Below are positions 1 to 9,318 of a DNA stretch of 26,236 bases, piece by piece. The stretch comes from GCA-002790365 sp964486645 (GTDB taxonomy: Bacteria; Bacteroidota; Ignavibacteria; Ignavibacteriales; Ignavibacteriaceae), in the NCBI GenBank assembly GCA_964486645.1, contig CAZAOG010000023.1:1-26236 (forward strand), read 5' to 3'. Made by a program: the position numbers and the translations under genes. The notes beneath the pieces are model-generated. The model ran no database searches. It was given only the letters and a program-made list of their open reading frames with translations, and had not been told where the DNA came from. Each line of letters starts with the position of its first letter. The first letter of the stretch is position 1.

Positions 1-173
1 TTACATGTTTTGCGGATATGTTATATAAATGATTTTAGTAAGAAATAAAGGCTAATTAAACCGTAAAGTATATTTTAAGAAGATCAGCCTCAGCATGAAT
101 TAATCTCAACCGGACTTTTAAACTTATGTGCCATGTTGAGTTTTACTTTTAACCATATTAACCAATATTTTTA
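1..173. other. Window edge, no supported gene
   Basis: This is AT-rich sequence downstream of the last gene of the restriction-modification operon. I see no convincing coding frame and no strong T-tract terminator after the metallopeptidase stop. Only very short frames exist, such as a 14-codon minus-strand frame at 90-134, and they lack a ribosome-binding site. Confidence 0.5.
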
Positions 174-887
174 TTAAGCCATTATAATTTCTAATTTGTG
201 TTTTCTCTTACCCCAATCCGCCATTTTTTTATTTAAAAGGTTATAAAACTCTTGACTATGATTATGATGAACAGCATGACAGAGTTCGTGTGTTATTACA
301 TATTCAATACATTCTTTCGGAGCTTTGATAAGTTCAATATTCAAAGTAAGTATTCCGCTTTTAGAAAGGCTGCCCCACCTTTTTTTAATTTTACGGATTT
401 TTAAAATTGGTTTTGTTTTATTAGAAGTGGCAAAATTATTCCAACAAGAATCAAAAAACTCATTAAATTTTTCAGCGGCTTTACGGTTATACCATTGATA
501 TAATAATTTTTCAGCCCTATCCCTATCTTCTTTATCTTTTAGAATTATAATAAAATAACCATGCTTTAATTTTACATTCTCTTCTTGTCCGGTTTTAAGC
601 ATCAAACGATATTGCTTTCCAAAATACAAGTGAGTTTCACCGTTGAGAAATTGTTTTTGCGGCGTTAACGGTTCAAACTGTTTATAATATTTTAATTGTT
701 TGTTTATCCATTTAGCTCTTTTTACTATTTTTTCTCTAATTATTCTTTCGTTACTGTTTTTGGGTGCTGTAACAACAACCGAACTATTCGGATGAACAGC
801 AATTTCTAGTGTTCTTCTATTAGTATAAATTATTGAATAGTTGATTACCCTCTTTCCATACCTAACAATATTATTAAGTTTATTCAT
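174..887 (-). CDS. YgjP/DUF45-type zinc metallopeptidase of a type I R-M operon
   Basis: A 237-aa protein of the YgjP/SprT-like (M48-style, DUF45) metallopeptidase family. The zinc-binding motif HELCH lies at residues 200-204, and the probable third ligand is His210 in NHSQEFY. The family's RWGS motif is at about 170-173, upstream of the active site. There is no signal peptide or membrane segment, so it should be cytosolic. Its ATG overlaps the hsdR stop as ATGA (884-887), so it is probably translated by coupling to HsdR and is the last gene of the operon. Members of this family often sit beside type I restriction genes, but their substrate is not established. Control of restriction by proteolysis is an inference from position only. 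Confidence 0.88.
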   Translation of the reverse strand: MNKLNNIVRYGKRVINYSIIYTNRRTLEIAVHPNSSVVVTAPKNSNERIIREKIVKRAKWINKQLKYYKQFEPLTPQKQFLNGETHLYFGKQYRLMLKTGQEENVKLKHGYFIIILKDKEDRDRAEKLLYQWYNRKAAEKFNEFFDSCWNNFATSNKTKPILKIRKIKKRWGSLSKSGILTLNIELIKAPKECIEYVITHELCHAVHHNHSQEFYNLLNKKMADWGKRKHKLEIIMA

Positions 888-3800
888 TGCAAACTTCTAT
901 GCTTGGCAACCGTTAAGGTTTTTTCAATAATGTTATCCATTTGTTTTGTATTGAGAATAACTCCCTTTTTACCTTTAATGATATCAAATAAATAATCATC
1001 AATATCATTCTTAGCAGCATTTTTAGCATCTTCATCAACCCAAAAATTAACCTTGTAATGCTTCTTTAGAATATTTTGTAAGGCTAATGATATTTCAGCA
1101 GATAATTTCTCTGTTTCATTCATTGAAATAGTATCAATCTCAAGAATCGGTTTTACTACACCGTAAAATGCTATTGCTTCTTCATTGGTTTCCAAAGTTT
1201 TCGGTACATCATCATGTTGTTTGGTAACTACTTTCCTTCTTAATTCATTAACTGTTTTCAGATACTCAAGATCGGATAATCTTTTAGCATTCCAATCGTC
1301 AATTGCCTGTTGAATAAGCTTTGAAAATTTTTGATAAAATGCAGGATCTTCTTCCATTCTTTCCACAATTACTTTTTTTGTAGCATGAGCAATCGCATCT
1401 GCTTTTGCGGCGTCGGAACGCGCTCCGTAAACACCCTGTGTTTCTTTTATGCCGCTGAACAAATTGTCATCAAAAATATTTACCGGTTCATTTAATTTCT
1501 TTACTTCATTAGCTTGAATATGTGTATCTAACAGTTTTTTTATTTTCGGTTCAAAGTCTTTATAACTAATTGATTCGGCATAACGATACTTAACCGCAAT
1601 GCGAAGGTCTTGAAATTTTCTGAAATCATTTTTATAGCTTCTCAGTTTTTCATCTTCAATATTTAACAAAAAATCATCCGAAGAAAGTGCGATACTCAAA
1701 GTTTTACCGTACGCAGTAAGCCTGTCGTAAAATTCATCACGCAATTCCTGATCAGCCAATAATCTCTCGTATTCCTCTTCGTCGTAAGCATTTTTTACCG
1801 ATTTGAAAATGTCCCACAAATCGGAATGGCGTTGAGGAAGTTTCTTAATTTCTTCCTTTATTGATGCAACCGTTCCCATTAAGTCTTCTTCATCAAAATC
1901 TTTAAACTGATCATACAAAGTAAGTGCTTTATCCAATTCCCCTAAAATACTCGCATAATCAATTATGTAACCGAAATCTTTCTTTTCATATATTCTGTTC
2001 ACTCTTGCAATTGCCTGCAACAGATTATGTTCTTTCAACTTTGTTGTTAAATAAAGTACCGTATTCCTCGGTGCGTCAAATCCGGTTAACAGTTTACTTA
2101 CAACTATCAGTATTTCCGGATCGTCACCGAATTTAAATTGGTTAATAATATTTCTGTTATAATCATTTTCGTTTCCGTATCTTTTCATCATTTTTTGCCA
2201 AAACTTAATAACATCATCGGTTGGTTCCTCTTCAGCTTCTTCATATCCTTCACGCATATCTGGAGGCGAAACAATAACTTCGGATGAAACAAAGCCGAAC
2301 TCGTTAAGATATTGTTGGTATTTAATTGCCGATGGTCTACCTGGTGCCACTAATTGAGCTTTAAAACCTGTGTCTTTCCAATTTAATCTGTAATGTTCGC
2401 TTATATCGAAAGCCCTCATATAAATTACCCTGTCGGTTTTGTTTAACATCTCGGCTCGGGAGTATTTCTTTTTTAAATCCGCTTTCTGTTTATCTGACAA
2501 TCCCTGTGTGTGTCTTTCGAACCATAAATCTATTGCTTCCTTATTTTGTGTGATAGATACATCCCGACCTTCGTAAAGTAAAGGAACAACGGCTTTGTCT
2601 TCAACGGCTTGCCTTATTGGATAATGAGGCTCAATCAATCCGCCGAATTTGGCAAAACTGTTTTTTTCTTTTTTCATTAAAGGCGTGCCGGTAAAACCGA
2701 TGTAACATGCTTTTGGAAACATCTGTCGCATTCTTGCAGCAAGTGATTTGTAGTTTGTACGATGACTTTCGTCAACCAGCATAAAAACATCCGTTGATTC
2801 TTCGCGGTATTTTCTTGCGTTAAGGGCTTTATCAAATTTATGAATCAAGGTTGTTACTATTGTTGCTTTTTGAACGGCAACCAACTCAAGCAAGTGTTTG
2901 CCCGAATTTGCCCTTTCCGGATAAAATCCGCACGCATCAAAAGTATTGCCGAGCTGTGTATCGAGATCGGTTCTGTCCGTAACCAAAACAATTCGAGGAT
3001 TACTTAAACTTTTATCGAGAGCAAGATTTCTGGTAAGCATAACCATTGATAAAGATTTACCGGAACCTTGAGTGTGGAATATTATACCTCCGCTTCGTAC
3101 TCCGTTACCGTCAATTTGTTTGATTCTTTTTAATGTTTCTTTTACCACAAAGTATTGTTGATAACGTGCAATTTTCTTTATGCCGGAGTCAAAAACTATA
3201 AATTTGTAAGTAAGTTCAATTAACCTTTCCGGCTTGCAGAGACTTATCAAAGTTCTATCTTGCTCCGTTACTATTCTGTCTCCTTCGTTTTCCAAGTTGT
3301 CAAAAAATTGTTTTAAATACTTAAAGTCCCCGCTGAACAAATTGGCTTTATTGTTTTCATCAAGTCTTTTATTAACAATTTCCGAAAATTCATTTTCTTT
3401 TAATTCACGTTCTTTCCAAAGGCTCCAAAACTTTTCTATTGTACCGGCGGTTGCAAAACGAGCCTTGTTTTTGTTAATACCCAAAAGAATTTGCGAATAG
3501 ATAAATAACCGCGGAATATATTCGTCGTTTTGATTTCTGATTGATTGGTGAATTGCTTCCGAAATTTCACCTTTCGGAGATTTACATTCTATTACAACAA
3601 ACGGAATTCCGTTGACAAACAAAACAATATCAGGTCTTGCGGTTTCGGTGCTGCGGGTTCTTTCAACGCTGTATTCGGCGGTTACGTGAAATACGTTTCT
3701 ATCCCAATGTTGCCAATCGATATATTTTAAGTTAAAACTTTTTGAATCGCCTTCAATGTTTTGCTCGAGCGCCGTTCCCAAAGTGAGCAAATCGTAAACC

Positions 3801-4084
3801 GCTTGGTTGGTTCTCTGCAAACCGTCGTATTTTATATTTTTTATTTTCTGAATTGCCGATTGAATATTCTCCTCGCTGAAAAGATATTTTTTTCCTTTAA
3901 ACTGAATACCATTAATCTTTTTAAGCTGTTCGCGAAGGATATTTTCAAACAGAACATTACCGGTTTTGCCAAGCCTTTCTTTTAATGCTTCCCACGGTGG
4001 CAAATACTCATAACCCATATTTATAAGTACCTGCAATGCCGGAATTTGCGAAAGGTATTTCTCGTTGAATTCAAAACTATTCAT
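884..4084 (-). CDS. hsdR: Type I restriction enzyme, R subunit (HsdR)
   Basis: A 1066-aa motor and nuclease subunit of a type I restriction endonuclease, which cleaves unmethylated DNA after ATP-driven translocation when complexed with HsdM and HsdS. The N-terminal PD-(D/E)XK nuclease has Asp152 (RPDIV) and Glu166-x-Lys168 (VIECKS). The SF2 helicase motor has a Walker A GSGKS at 340-344, a DEAD-like VDESH at 437-441, a GFTGTP motif III near 463-468, and later LLTGFDAP and ARVNR motifs. Its length is normal and no frameshift is seen. It starts 68 bp after the upstream nuclease-like gene, without a clear ribosome-binding site, and overlaps the downstream metallopeptidase by four bases. All catalytic motifs are intact, so it is probably active. 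Confidence 0.97.
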   Translation of the reverse strand: MNSFEFNEKYLSQIPALQVLINMGYEYLPPWEALKERLGKTGNVLFENILREQLKKINGIQFKGKKYLFSEENIQSAIQKIKNIKYDGLQRTNQAVYDLLTLGTALEQNIEGDSKSFNLKYIDWQHWDRNVFHVTAEYSVERTRSTETARPDIVLFVNGIPFVVIECKSPKGEISEAIHQSIRNQNDEYIPRLFIYSQILLGINKNKARFATAGTIEKFWSLWKERELKENEFSEIVNKRLDENNKANLFSGDFKYLKQFFDNLENEGDRIVTEQDRTLISLCKPERLIELTYKFIVFDSGIKKIARYQQYFVVKETLKRIKQIDGNGVRSGGIIFHTQGSGKSLSMVMLTRNLALDKSLSNPRIVLVTDRTDLDTQLGNTFDACGFYPERANSGKHLLELVAVQKATIVTTLIHKFDKALNARKYREESTDVFMLVDESHRTNYKSLAARMRQMFPKACYIGFTGTPLMKKEKNSFAKFGGLIEPHYPIRQAVEDKAVVPLLYEGRDVSITQNKEAIDLWFERHTQGLSDKQKADLKKKYSRAEMLNKTDRVIYMRAFDISEHYRLNWKDTGFKAQLVAPGRPSAIKYQQYLNEFGFVSSEVIVSPPDMREGYEEAEEEPTDDVIKFWQKMMKRYGNENDYNRNIINQFKFGDDPEILIVVSKLLTGFDAPRNTVLYLTTKLKEHNLLQAIARVNRIYEKKDFGYIIDYASILGELDKALTLYDQFKDFDEEDLMGTVASIKEEIKKLPQRHSDLWDIFKSVKNAYDEEEYERLLADQELRDEFYDRLTAYGKTLSIALSSDDFLLNIEDEKLRSYKNDFRKFQDLRIAVKYRYAESISYKDFEPKIKKLLDTHIQANEVKKLNEPVNIFDDNLFSGIKETQGVYGARSDAAKADAIAHATKKVIVERMEEDPAFYQKFSKLIQQAIDDWNAKRLSDLEYLKTVNELRRKVVTKQHDDVPKTLETNEEAIAFYGVVKPILEIDTISMNETEKLSAEISLALQNILKKHYKVNFWVDEDAKNAAKNDIDDYLFDIIKGKKGVILNTKQMDNIIEKTLTVAKHRSLQ

Positions 4085-4126
4085 TATTTCACTTTATATT
4101 TTATTTTTAACTCATAATACAATCAC

Positions 4127-4147
4127 AACTAAATTAAAAGTTTAGTT
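4127..4147 (-). other. Small hairpin between the nuclease-like gene and hsdR
   Basis: A 7-bp inverted repeat, AACTAAA (4127-4133) and TTTAGTT (4141-4147), with a 7-base loop lies just after the stop of the 769-aa gene. No T-tract follows on the minus strand, so it does not look like an efficient terminator. It may be an mRNA processing or stabilising structure, or chance in AT-rich DNA. Confidence 0.3.
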
Positions 4148-4152
4148 GCTAT

Positions 4153-6462
4153 TTATTGTTCCAATAATCCTATAAAATGATACGCAAATTCTGGATGATC
4201 TATGTTTTTTGCGATAACAACACATTTAGTAATATGCTTATTTTCAAAAGCTGATGAAGCTGCGTGATCAATAGATTTCCGTTTCTTTTGTTTATTACCA
4301 TCTTTAAATAAAACTATAGCCAAGGCATAATTGGAATTGTGCGGTGGTATTGCTATAATTATATTTTTATGTCCTTCGTGTCGCCAAGATTTTTGTACAA
4401 TATACTTGTACCTCTTAAAAGCTTTTTCTAATTCTATTTGAATATCAGGCGAAAAAAGATTTAAAATTGTTCCTATTTCCGTCCATCTATGTATACCTCT
4501 ATTTTCCAGTTCTTTGAATATTTGTGAAAACATAGGACTAATTTTTGGTGTTGGTTTATCAACTTGAATACCTTCATCACGAGACTCGTAGTAATAGTCT
4601 AGGTCTTTGGACATTCCAGAGATTGACATTAAACTTGGCGAATCACCATTTATAATACCCAGATTAAATAATGTATCCTTATAAAATCCCATATAATCTA
4701 GTTCATCACCTTGAATTTTAAATTCTCTTTCAATCTCTTGTCTTCTAGTCAGATAGTGGATTATTTGAACAGGATGCTCTAAGAAATCAAAAAGAGTTTC
4801 AAAATCTGCCAAATTCATAGTTGGGCAAGGATGAAAATCATAAGGTAACCAACCAGTTTTTTCAATAATTCTTAAGTTACTTTGAAGAGTTGCAAAATCT
4901 TCTAAGGAAACTGAAATCCTAACAATCTTGTAAATATTTTTAATATCAACAGGTAGCTCTTTTAACAAATCATCGCTAGTATTTGATTCATTTCTCAATT
5001 CAGTAAATTTTTGCTGTAAACGCCATGATTGATTTGCCGGCTCAACAATAATTCTTTGAATATGCTTTTTGATCCTATCAGGAGCTCCTCTTAAAGCTGG
5101 ATCAGTAATTTTATGTGATTTAGCTTCAATAATTATGGCATGAGAATCAATAAACGTTATCAAATCTGTTTCAAATCTTTTCCCTTCATAATTCCATTTA
5201 AGTCCGGATATTGTTAGCGCTGCCGGAAATCGTCTTTTAACAATTTCTTTTATTTTCTTTTCCAGAAATTTTGCTCTACGATTCTTTAAAGATTCTTTGG
5301 ATATATTTTCAATAACACTGTCCATAATTCGTAATATAAAACTAAAAAATAACTGAGGCATTGGACAAAAGAATTCTGAATTAACTTTTATTACTGGTCT
5401 TAACCATATTGGATTATCAAGGAAAAAATAATCTTCATTGTTGTTCTTTAACTCACCGATAGAAAATGAAAAATCTTTTATGATATTTAATACTTGTTCC
5501 TTATTAATATTTATATTCATCGATATATATATAGGATCAAAAAAATATATATCAGAAAGAAACAAGTCATAATGTGATAAAATCATTACCTGTAATTCTT
5601 TTCTCTTTATCTTTTGTATATCTAATTTTAAAATAAATTCTTCTGCTTTATCAGTCCCCAATCCGATTAATTTATAATAAGAATGTATGAATTTCTTTGA
5701 ATTCTTTATTGCGAACAATTCTTGAATATTATTAAATCTTAATGTAATTCTTTTCTCAAGTTCTTTTAACATAAATTGAAATATATCAATTATGTCAGTA
5801 GCACGATAACCAATATTATCAAGTAATATTTCATCAAAATATCCATATAATTCTTTAGATATATTTAGTAGCTGAGAATGATAGCCCCAATTTCTAACAA
5901 TCTGTGTATGTCCACGTATATGCTCTTGAATGAGTGCAATAGCTTTTTGTGATTCATCTTTATTGTTTACATTACTATTCATTCTGGAAAAGGAAAAAGA
6001 ATAATTGATTTCTTTAAGCAATTCTATAGTAGTCTGAACAACACTTGGGTTAGCAGGTTTAGTACCAATTTCCGTTTCGTTTAATTGTAATATTTTTGCT
6101 TGTAAAAACTCTACATATGATTGTTCTATTCCGATAGGCTTTTTCACAGAATTTACGCCATCATCTCCAACACCAATCGATAATCCATAGGTTGAAATTA
6201 TTGAAATTAACAAAATAGGGTCATACTCCCTTATAATTTTATCTAAATTTTTGAGTGCATTCTTTAATTTATTTTGGCTTGAATTTCCAATTTCGTTGAG
6301 AATCTTGTTCATATCTGAAGGACTTATATCTTTAAATGGATTTTCTATTTGTGTATATACTGGACCGGATATATCTATTCTTGAAGAAGAAATATTTTTA
6401 TTCTTTTGTTTTTTCTTTGGAGCTTTCTTCCTTCTAACCCTTTTTTTATTTTTTTTTGTCAA
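4153..6462 (-). CDS. Large PD-(D/E)XK nuclease-like protein embedded in the R-M operon
   Basis: A 769-aa protein with no family I recognise over its full length. The first 23 residues are strongly basic (many Lys and Arg). A mostly helical region follows to about residue 390. A restriction-endonuclease-like core then spans about 395-480, with Asp433 (ETDLITF) and Glu446-x-Lys448 (IIIEAKS) in canonical spacing, resembling NERD-type nuclease domains. The C-terminal 280 residues are unassigned. It starts with TTG at 6462, supported by an AGAGG ribosome-binding site, and its start overlaps the hsdS stop as TTGA. It lies between hsdS and hsdR, where such a gene is not a standard part of type I systems. 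I infer a DNA-targeting accessory or second defence effector; the nuclease fold is fairly sure, its role is not. Confidence 0.75.
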   Translation of the reverse strand: MTKKNKKRVRRKKAPKKKQKNKNISSSRIDISGPVYTQIENPFKDISPSDMNKILNEIGNSSQNKLKNALKNLDKIIREYDPILLISIISTYGLSIGVGDDGVNSVKKPIGIEQSYVEFLQAKILQLNETEIGTKPANPSVVQTTIELLKEINYSFSFSRMNSNVNNKDESQKAIALIQEHIRGHTQIVRNWGYHSQLLNISKELYGYFDEILLDNIGYRATDIIDIFQFMLKELEKRITLRFNNIQELFAIKNSKKFIHSYYKLIGLGTDKAEEFILKLDIQKIKRKELQVMILSHYDLFLSDIYFFDPIYISMNININKEQVLNIIKDFSFSIGELKNNNEDYFFLDNPIWLRPVIKVNSEFFCPMPQLFFSFILRIMDSVIENISKESLKNRRAKFLEKKIKEIVKRRFPAALTISGLKWNYEGKRFETDLITFIDSHAIIIEAKSHKITDPALRGAPDRIKKHIQRIIVEPANQSWRLQQKFTELRNESNTSDDLLKELPVDIKNIYKIVRISVSLEDFATLQSNLRIIEKTGWLPYDFHPCPTMNLADFETLFDFLEHPVQIIHYLTRRQEIEREFKIQGDELDYMGFYKDTLFNLGIINGDSPSLMSISGMSKDLDYYYESRDEGIQVDKPTPKISPMFSQIFKELENRGIHRWTEIGTILNLFSPDIQIELEKAFKRYKYIVQKSWRHEGHKNIIIAIPPHNSNYALAIVLFKDGNKQKKRKSIDHAASSAFENKHITKCVVIAKNIDHPEFAYHFIGLLEQ

Positions 6463-7619
6463 AACACCTCTTTTGAATTTTTAAATTTGTACATAACTCT
6501 CCATTTGCCAGTTAAAAGCTTCTTCATAAGCCCGCGTTTTTGGGTTTTGTATTTTTCGTTTAACTCTTTGAGATAATCAATTTCATTTTGAGCAAAAGTT
6601 AATATTTCAGATATTTTTTGTTGTTGTTCGTACTTGGGTAGTGGAATTGAATTGAACTGATACTCTGATATCCAATGACGTTTATGTTCCCCGTTTGGAG
6701 ATTTTATAAGTGACATAGTATTAAAAACATAGAATAAATCAATTCCTTTACTTTTAGGATAAAGAATTTTCATAGCAGAAGATTTTACCTTAAATTTAAA
6801 ATCAACAAATTTTTTATCAGTTGTAAAATCATCAAATATAATTACTGGAACGTCAGTAAATACTCCTTCTATCTCTTCTGTGTAACCTAATATGAAAGAT
6901 TTATTGGCTGTTAATACAGGGAATTTTCCGTTTTCTTTATAATCAGTACTTTCAACAATATATTTTGTCGGTTGTTCATAATTTAAAATATTTCCAAGTT
7001 GAACATAGTGAGATGAAAAATGATTGATTGCCTTTTTTATTAATTTTATTCGCAGCCACTTAAACTTCTTCTCCTTCGCCTCAATCAACCGCTCTGTTTT
7101 TTCAATTGCTTCATCCCAAACCGAAAGGAGCGATGCGATGGCTTTTTGTTCGGGAAGAGGTGGAACAGGAAGCTTAAAATTTCCAATTTGATTATAATTA
7201 AGTCCTTCTCTACTTCCGCCAGATTGAAAAGACCAAATTTGCTTTTGACCTAAGTAAGAATTTATAAAATTTGCTAAATATTTTGAATCAAGTTGTCCAT
7301 TTAACCGAATAATGCAAACATGTTGATTAACATTCGCTTCTTTAATTTTATTTGGAACCACACAACATCTTCCGATTGATGCTCCAGTAATATTAAGTAA
7401 CACATCTTCGAAAAGCACTTTTGATGACTTCATTTTTGCATGCTGTTCTTCACTAATATAAGCAACATCATTCATTTCAAGTTTATTAACTAATACATTT
7501 TGACTACGAATTAATGGAATACCTTTCATAAGATAAACTTTTTCTCCGCCACGTGGTGTAATCCCACTTCCAATTTTAATAGCAAAGCGTTTTAATTTAT
7601 TTATTTCCCAATTATTCAT
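6459..7619 (-). CDS. hsdS: Type I restriction enzyme, specificity subunit (HsdS), two TRDs
   Basis: A 386-aa DNA-recognition subunit. The first target recognition domain covers about residues 1-155 (with KLPVPPLPEQKAIASLL closing it). A conserved helical spacer lies at about 156-195, the second TRD at about 200-335, and a C-terminal helical region ends in the typical QKRGLMKKLLTGKWRV motif. The two TRDs imply a bipartite target site; the sequence recognised cannot be read from the protein. The start overlaps the end of the upstream AlbA_2 ATPase gene by eight bases (ATGAATAA). The stop overlaps the next TTG start. The arrangement places it with the hsdM and hsdR of the same operon. It appears complete. 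Confidence 0.95.
   Translation of the reverse strand: MNNWEINKLKRFAIKIGSGITPRGGEKVYLMKGIPLIRSQNVLVNKLEMNDVAYISEEQHAKMKSSKVLFEDVLLNITGASIGRCCVVPNKIKEANVNQHVCIIRLNGQLDSKYLANFINSYLGQKQIWSFQSGGSREGLNYNQIGNFKLPVPPLPEQKAIASLLSVWDEAIEKTERLIEAKEKKFKWLRIKLIKKAINHFSSHYVQLGNILNYEQPTKYIVESTDYKENGKFPVLTANKSFILGYTEEIEGVFTDVPVIIFDDFTTDKKFVDFKFKVKSSAMKILYPKSKGIDLFYVFNTMSLIKSPNGEHKRHWISEYQFNSIPLPKYEQQQKISEILTFAQNEIDYLKELNEKYKTQKRGLMKKLLTGKWRVMYKFKNSKEVF
6467..6471 (-). promoter_or_regulatory. Ribosome-binding site fixing a TTG start
   Basis: On the minus strand AGAGG lies four bases before the TTG at 6460-6462. It supports TTG initiation of the 769-aa protein. The site is inside the last codons of hsdS. Confidence 0.6.
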
Positions 7620-9318
7620 TACTATTTTTTCCCAAAAATTTTCGGCCTTTCTTAATCAGCCTATATTTCTGTTTACTGCTTCGCGGTTTATCGGGAATTG
7701 TCATTTCAACTAATCTTAGTTTCAAAGCAGGTTCAAGGTACTTTTCGCGGAAATGTTTTTCGTCCGTTAAACCCAATTTATTCTGAATTTCTTTTCTTCC
7801 CATTTCTCCCTCAATAACTTTAAGCAAAGCGTTAACTTGGGGGGTAACTTCATGGGTAACTTGGGGGGTAACTTCGGGGGTACTTTTGTCATTTTTATTA
7901 GTTCCTCTTAAAAACCGTTCTCCCGTTTTTGCAAGTCTGTATTTCTGACTTTTGCTGTTCGGTTTGTCGGGGATAGTCATTTCAATCAAATTATATGTTA
8001 ATGCGGGCTGTAAATAAACTTTTCTGAAATGTTTTTCATCGCGTAATTTCATTTTATGCTGCAGTTCAATTCGCGACATCTCGCCTTCAATAGTCTTTAA
8101 CAGCGTTTCGACTTGGGGGGTAACTTCAGGGGTAACTTCAGGGGTAACCCCCAAAGGAATCAGAAGCTCAAAGCCGGAGTCCGTTTCTTTAAATACCGGT
8201 TTTGCTCCGTCTGCATAAAGCGGAAGGTATTTATTAATGTTTGTAACGCCCGAGCCGAGTTCATCAAACCGACCGAGTTGAATCATAAATTTACAGATAG
8301 TAGGGTTTTTTGAAAACGGTTTTAGGTTTTCGGGGGTTATCTCGCCAAAATGATGCTGAACGGACGGATTATCCAAAACAACCCGGTCTTTGTAAATAAT
8401 AAGTCGTGCAGGAGCCGGACTTGTATATTCACGGTGAGAAATAATATTTGAGACCGCTTCGCGGAAAATTTTATCACGCAAACTAATGCGTTGGTCTCCT
8501 TCAAGATAAAACGGATCGTTAAGATGCTTTTGAACGAAGTCCATTATTAAGTCGTAAGCGTCAATAAGATTCGTTCTTATAGTCAAACGGTCGTCGTATC
8601 TGTCAATATTTTTGCGCCTAAGTAGACAATCTATTTTATAAGCGGGTACAGCTTGCTGAATTGTAATGTCGTTACCAAACATAAGAATGGCAGCCAAAGA
8701 AAAAGATGATTTACCCGTTTCAAAATCAACTGCGTAAAAACCTCCGATTTTAAGAAGTTCTTCGTCAGAAAGGTTCAACCACGGATGCTGCGAATTGTAC
8801 GAGCGCATTAAACGCCGCGCTTTGTCAAAAAGTTCGGGACGCAAATCGTCAATACTTACGTGGGGCAATGTTCTCTGCTCTGTAAATATTCCCAATTTGC
8901 GATTAATAATTCCTGCTAATTGGTAAGTCCCTTTTACGCGGAAATCTCCGTCTTCGCTGCGCATAAATATATTTCCGTTAGTTTTATGCAGCTGAGAACT
9001 GAGCGGAACTTGAACGGCAATAACGGTTTTACCTTCGATAACAAATTCGTGCGGGAACAAAAGATACGGCGGATCAATTTTTTGCGGATTGTTGGAAAGG
9101 TTAGTTAAATCCGTTCTCATTTTAGTTACGGCTCTCGGCTCAATGCCTGTTATGTTTCCATCATCTTCAACACCCAGTATAATTATTCCTCCGTCCGTAT
9201 TAAGAAATGCGCACACCGTTTCGAACAGATTAGCCGGAAGTTCCGATTCGGCTTTTTTAAACTCTCGATGAAGTCCTTCGCCGGAATTTATTTCTTGTAA
9301 AACTTGGGTTAAGTTCAT
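7612..9318 (-). CDS. AlbA_2 (Schlafen-type) ATP-binding protein with duplicated winged-helix C-terminus
   Basis: A 568-aa protein of the COG2865 type, often labelled ATP-binding or transcriptional regulator. An AlbA_2/Schlafen domain covers about residues 12-130 (GLHREFKKA, then FLNTDGGIIILGV). A GHKL-like/RecG-C-like segment follows at about 240-370, with FREAVSNIISHREY and later GRFDELGSGV. The C-terminus holds two tandem winged-helix modules starting near 404 and 496, each with a GEM-R-E-Q...KHFR...PAL core ending in EMTIPDKP. Each is preceded by a TPEV/TPQV repeat linker (391-403 and 479-495). It lies between hsdM and hsdS, with its stop overlapping the HsdS start. It may regulate the operon or act as a defence sensor; both ideas are inference. 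Confidence 0.85.
   Translation of the reverse strand: MNLTQVLQEINSGEGLHREFKKAESELPANLFETVCAFLNTDGGIIILGVEDDGNITGIEPRAVTKMRTDLTNLSNNPQKIDPPYLLFPHEFVIEGKTVIAVQVPLSSQLHKTNGNIFMRSEDGDFRVKGTYQLAGIINRKLGIFTEQRTLPHVSIDDLRPELFDKARRLMRSYNSQHPWLNLSDEELLKIGGFYAVDFETGKSSFSLAAILMFGNDITIQQAVPAYKIDCLLRRKNIDRYDDRLTIRTNLIDAYDLIMDFVQKHLNDPFYLEGDQRISLRDKIFREAVSNIISHREYTSPAPARLIIYKDRVVLDNPSVQHHFGEITPENLKPFSKNPTICKFMIQLGRFDELGSGVTNINKYLPLYADGAKPVFKETDSGFELLIPLGVTPEVTPEVTPQVETLLKTIEGEMSRIELQHKMKLRDEKHFRKVYLQPALTYNLIEMTIPDKPNSKSQKYRLAKTGERFLRGTNKNDKSTPEVTPQVTHEVTPQVNALLKVIEGEMGRKEIQNKLGLTDEKHFREKYLEPALKLRLVEMTIPDKPRSSKQKYRLIKKGRKFLGKNSNE
7833..7883. repeat. 12-bp minisatellite encoding a TPEV/TPQV linker, copy 2
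   Basis: Repeated GGGGTAACTT-type units with a 12-bp period lie inside the AlbA_2 ATPase gene and encode residues of about 479-495. The period is a multiple of three, so copy-number change would lengthen or shorten the linker without a frameshift. Confidence 0.7.
8109..8151. repeat. 12-bp minisatellite encoding a TPEV/TPQV linker, copy 1
   Basis: This is a second block of the same 12-bp units, with GGGGTAACTTCA-like repeats, encoding residues of about 391-403. Together with the block at 7833-7883 it brackets one winged-helix module, so recombination between the blocks could delete or amplify a whole module in frame. Confidence 0.7.

Noticed and set aside
90..134. A 14-codon minus-strand frame (MAHKFKSPVEINSC) after the metallopeptidase gene
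   Set aside because: It is too short, lacks a ribosome-binding site and has no recognisable relation to a known protein.
4085..4130. A possible internal promoter for hsdR (TTGTAT, 18 bases, TATAAA on the minus strand)
   Set aside because: The -10 box would lie only eight bases before the ATG, leaving almost no leader, and such matches are common in AT-rich DNA.
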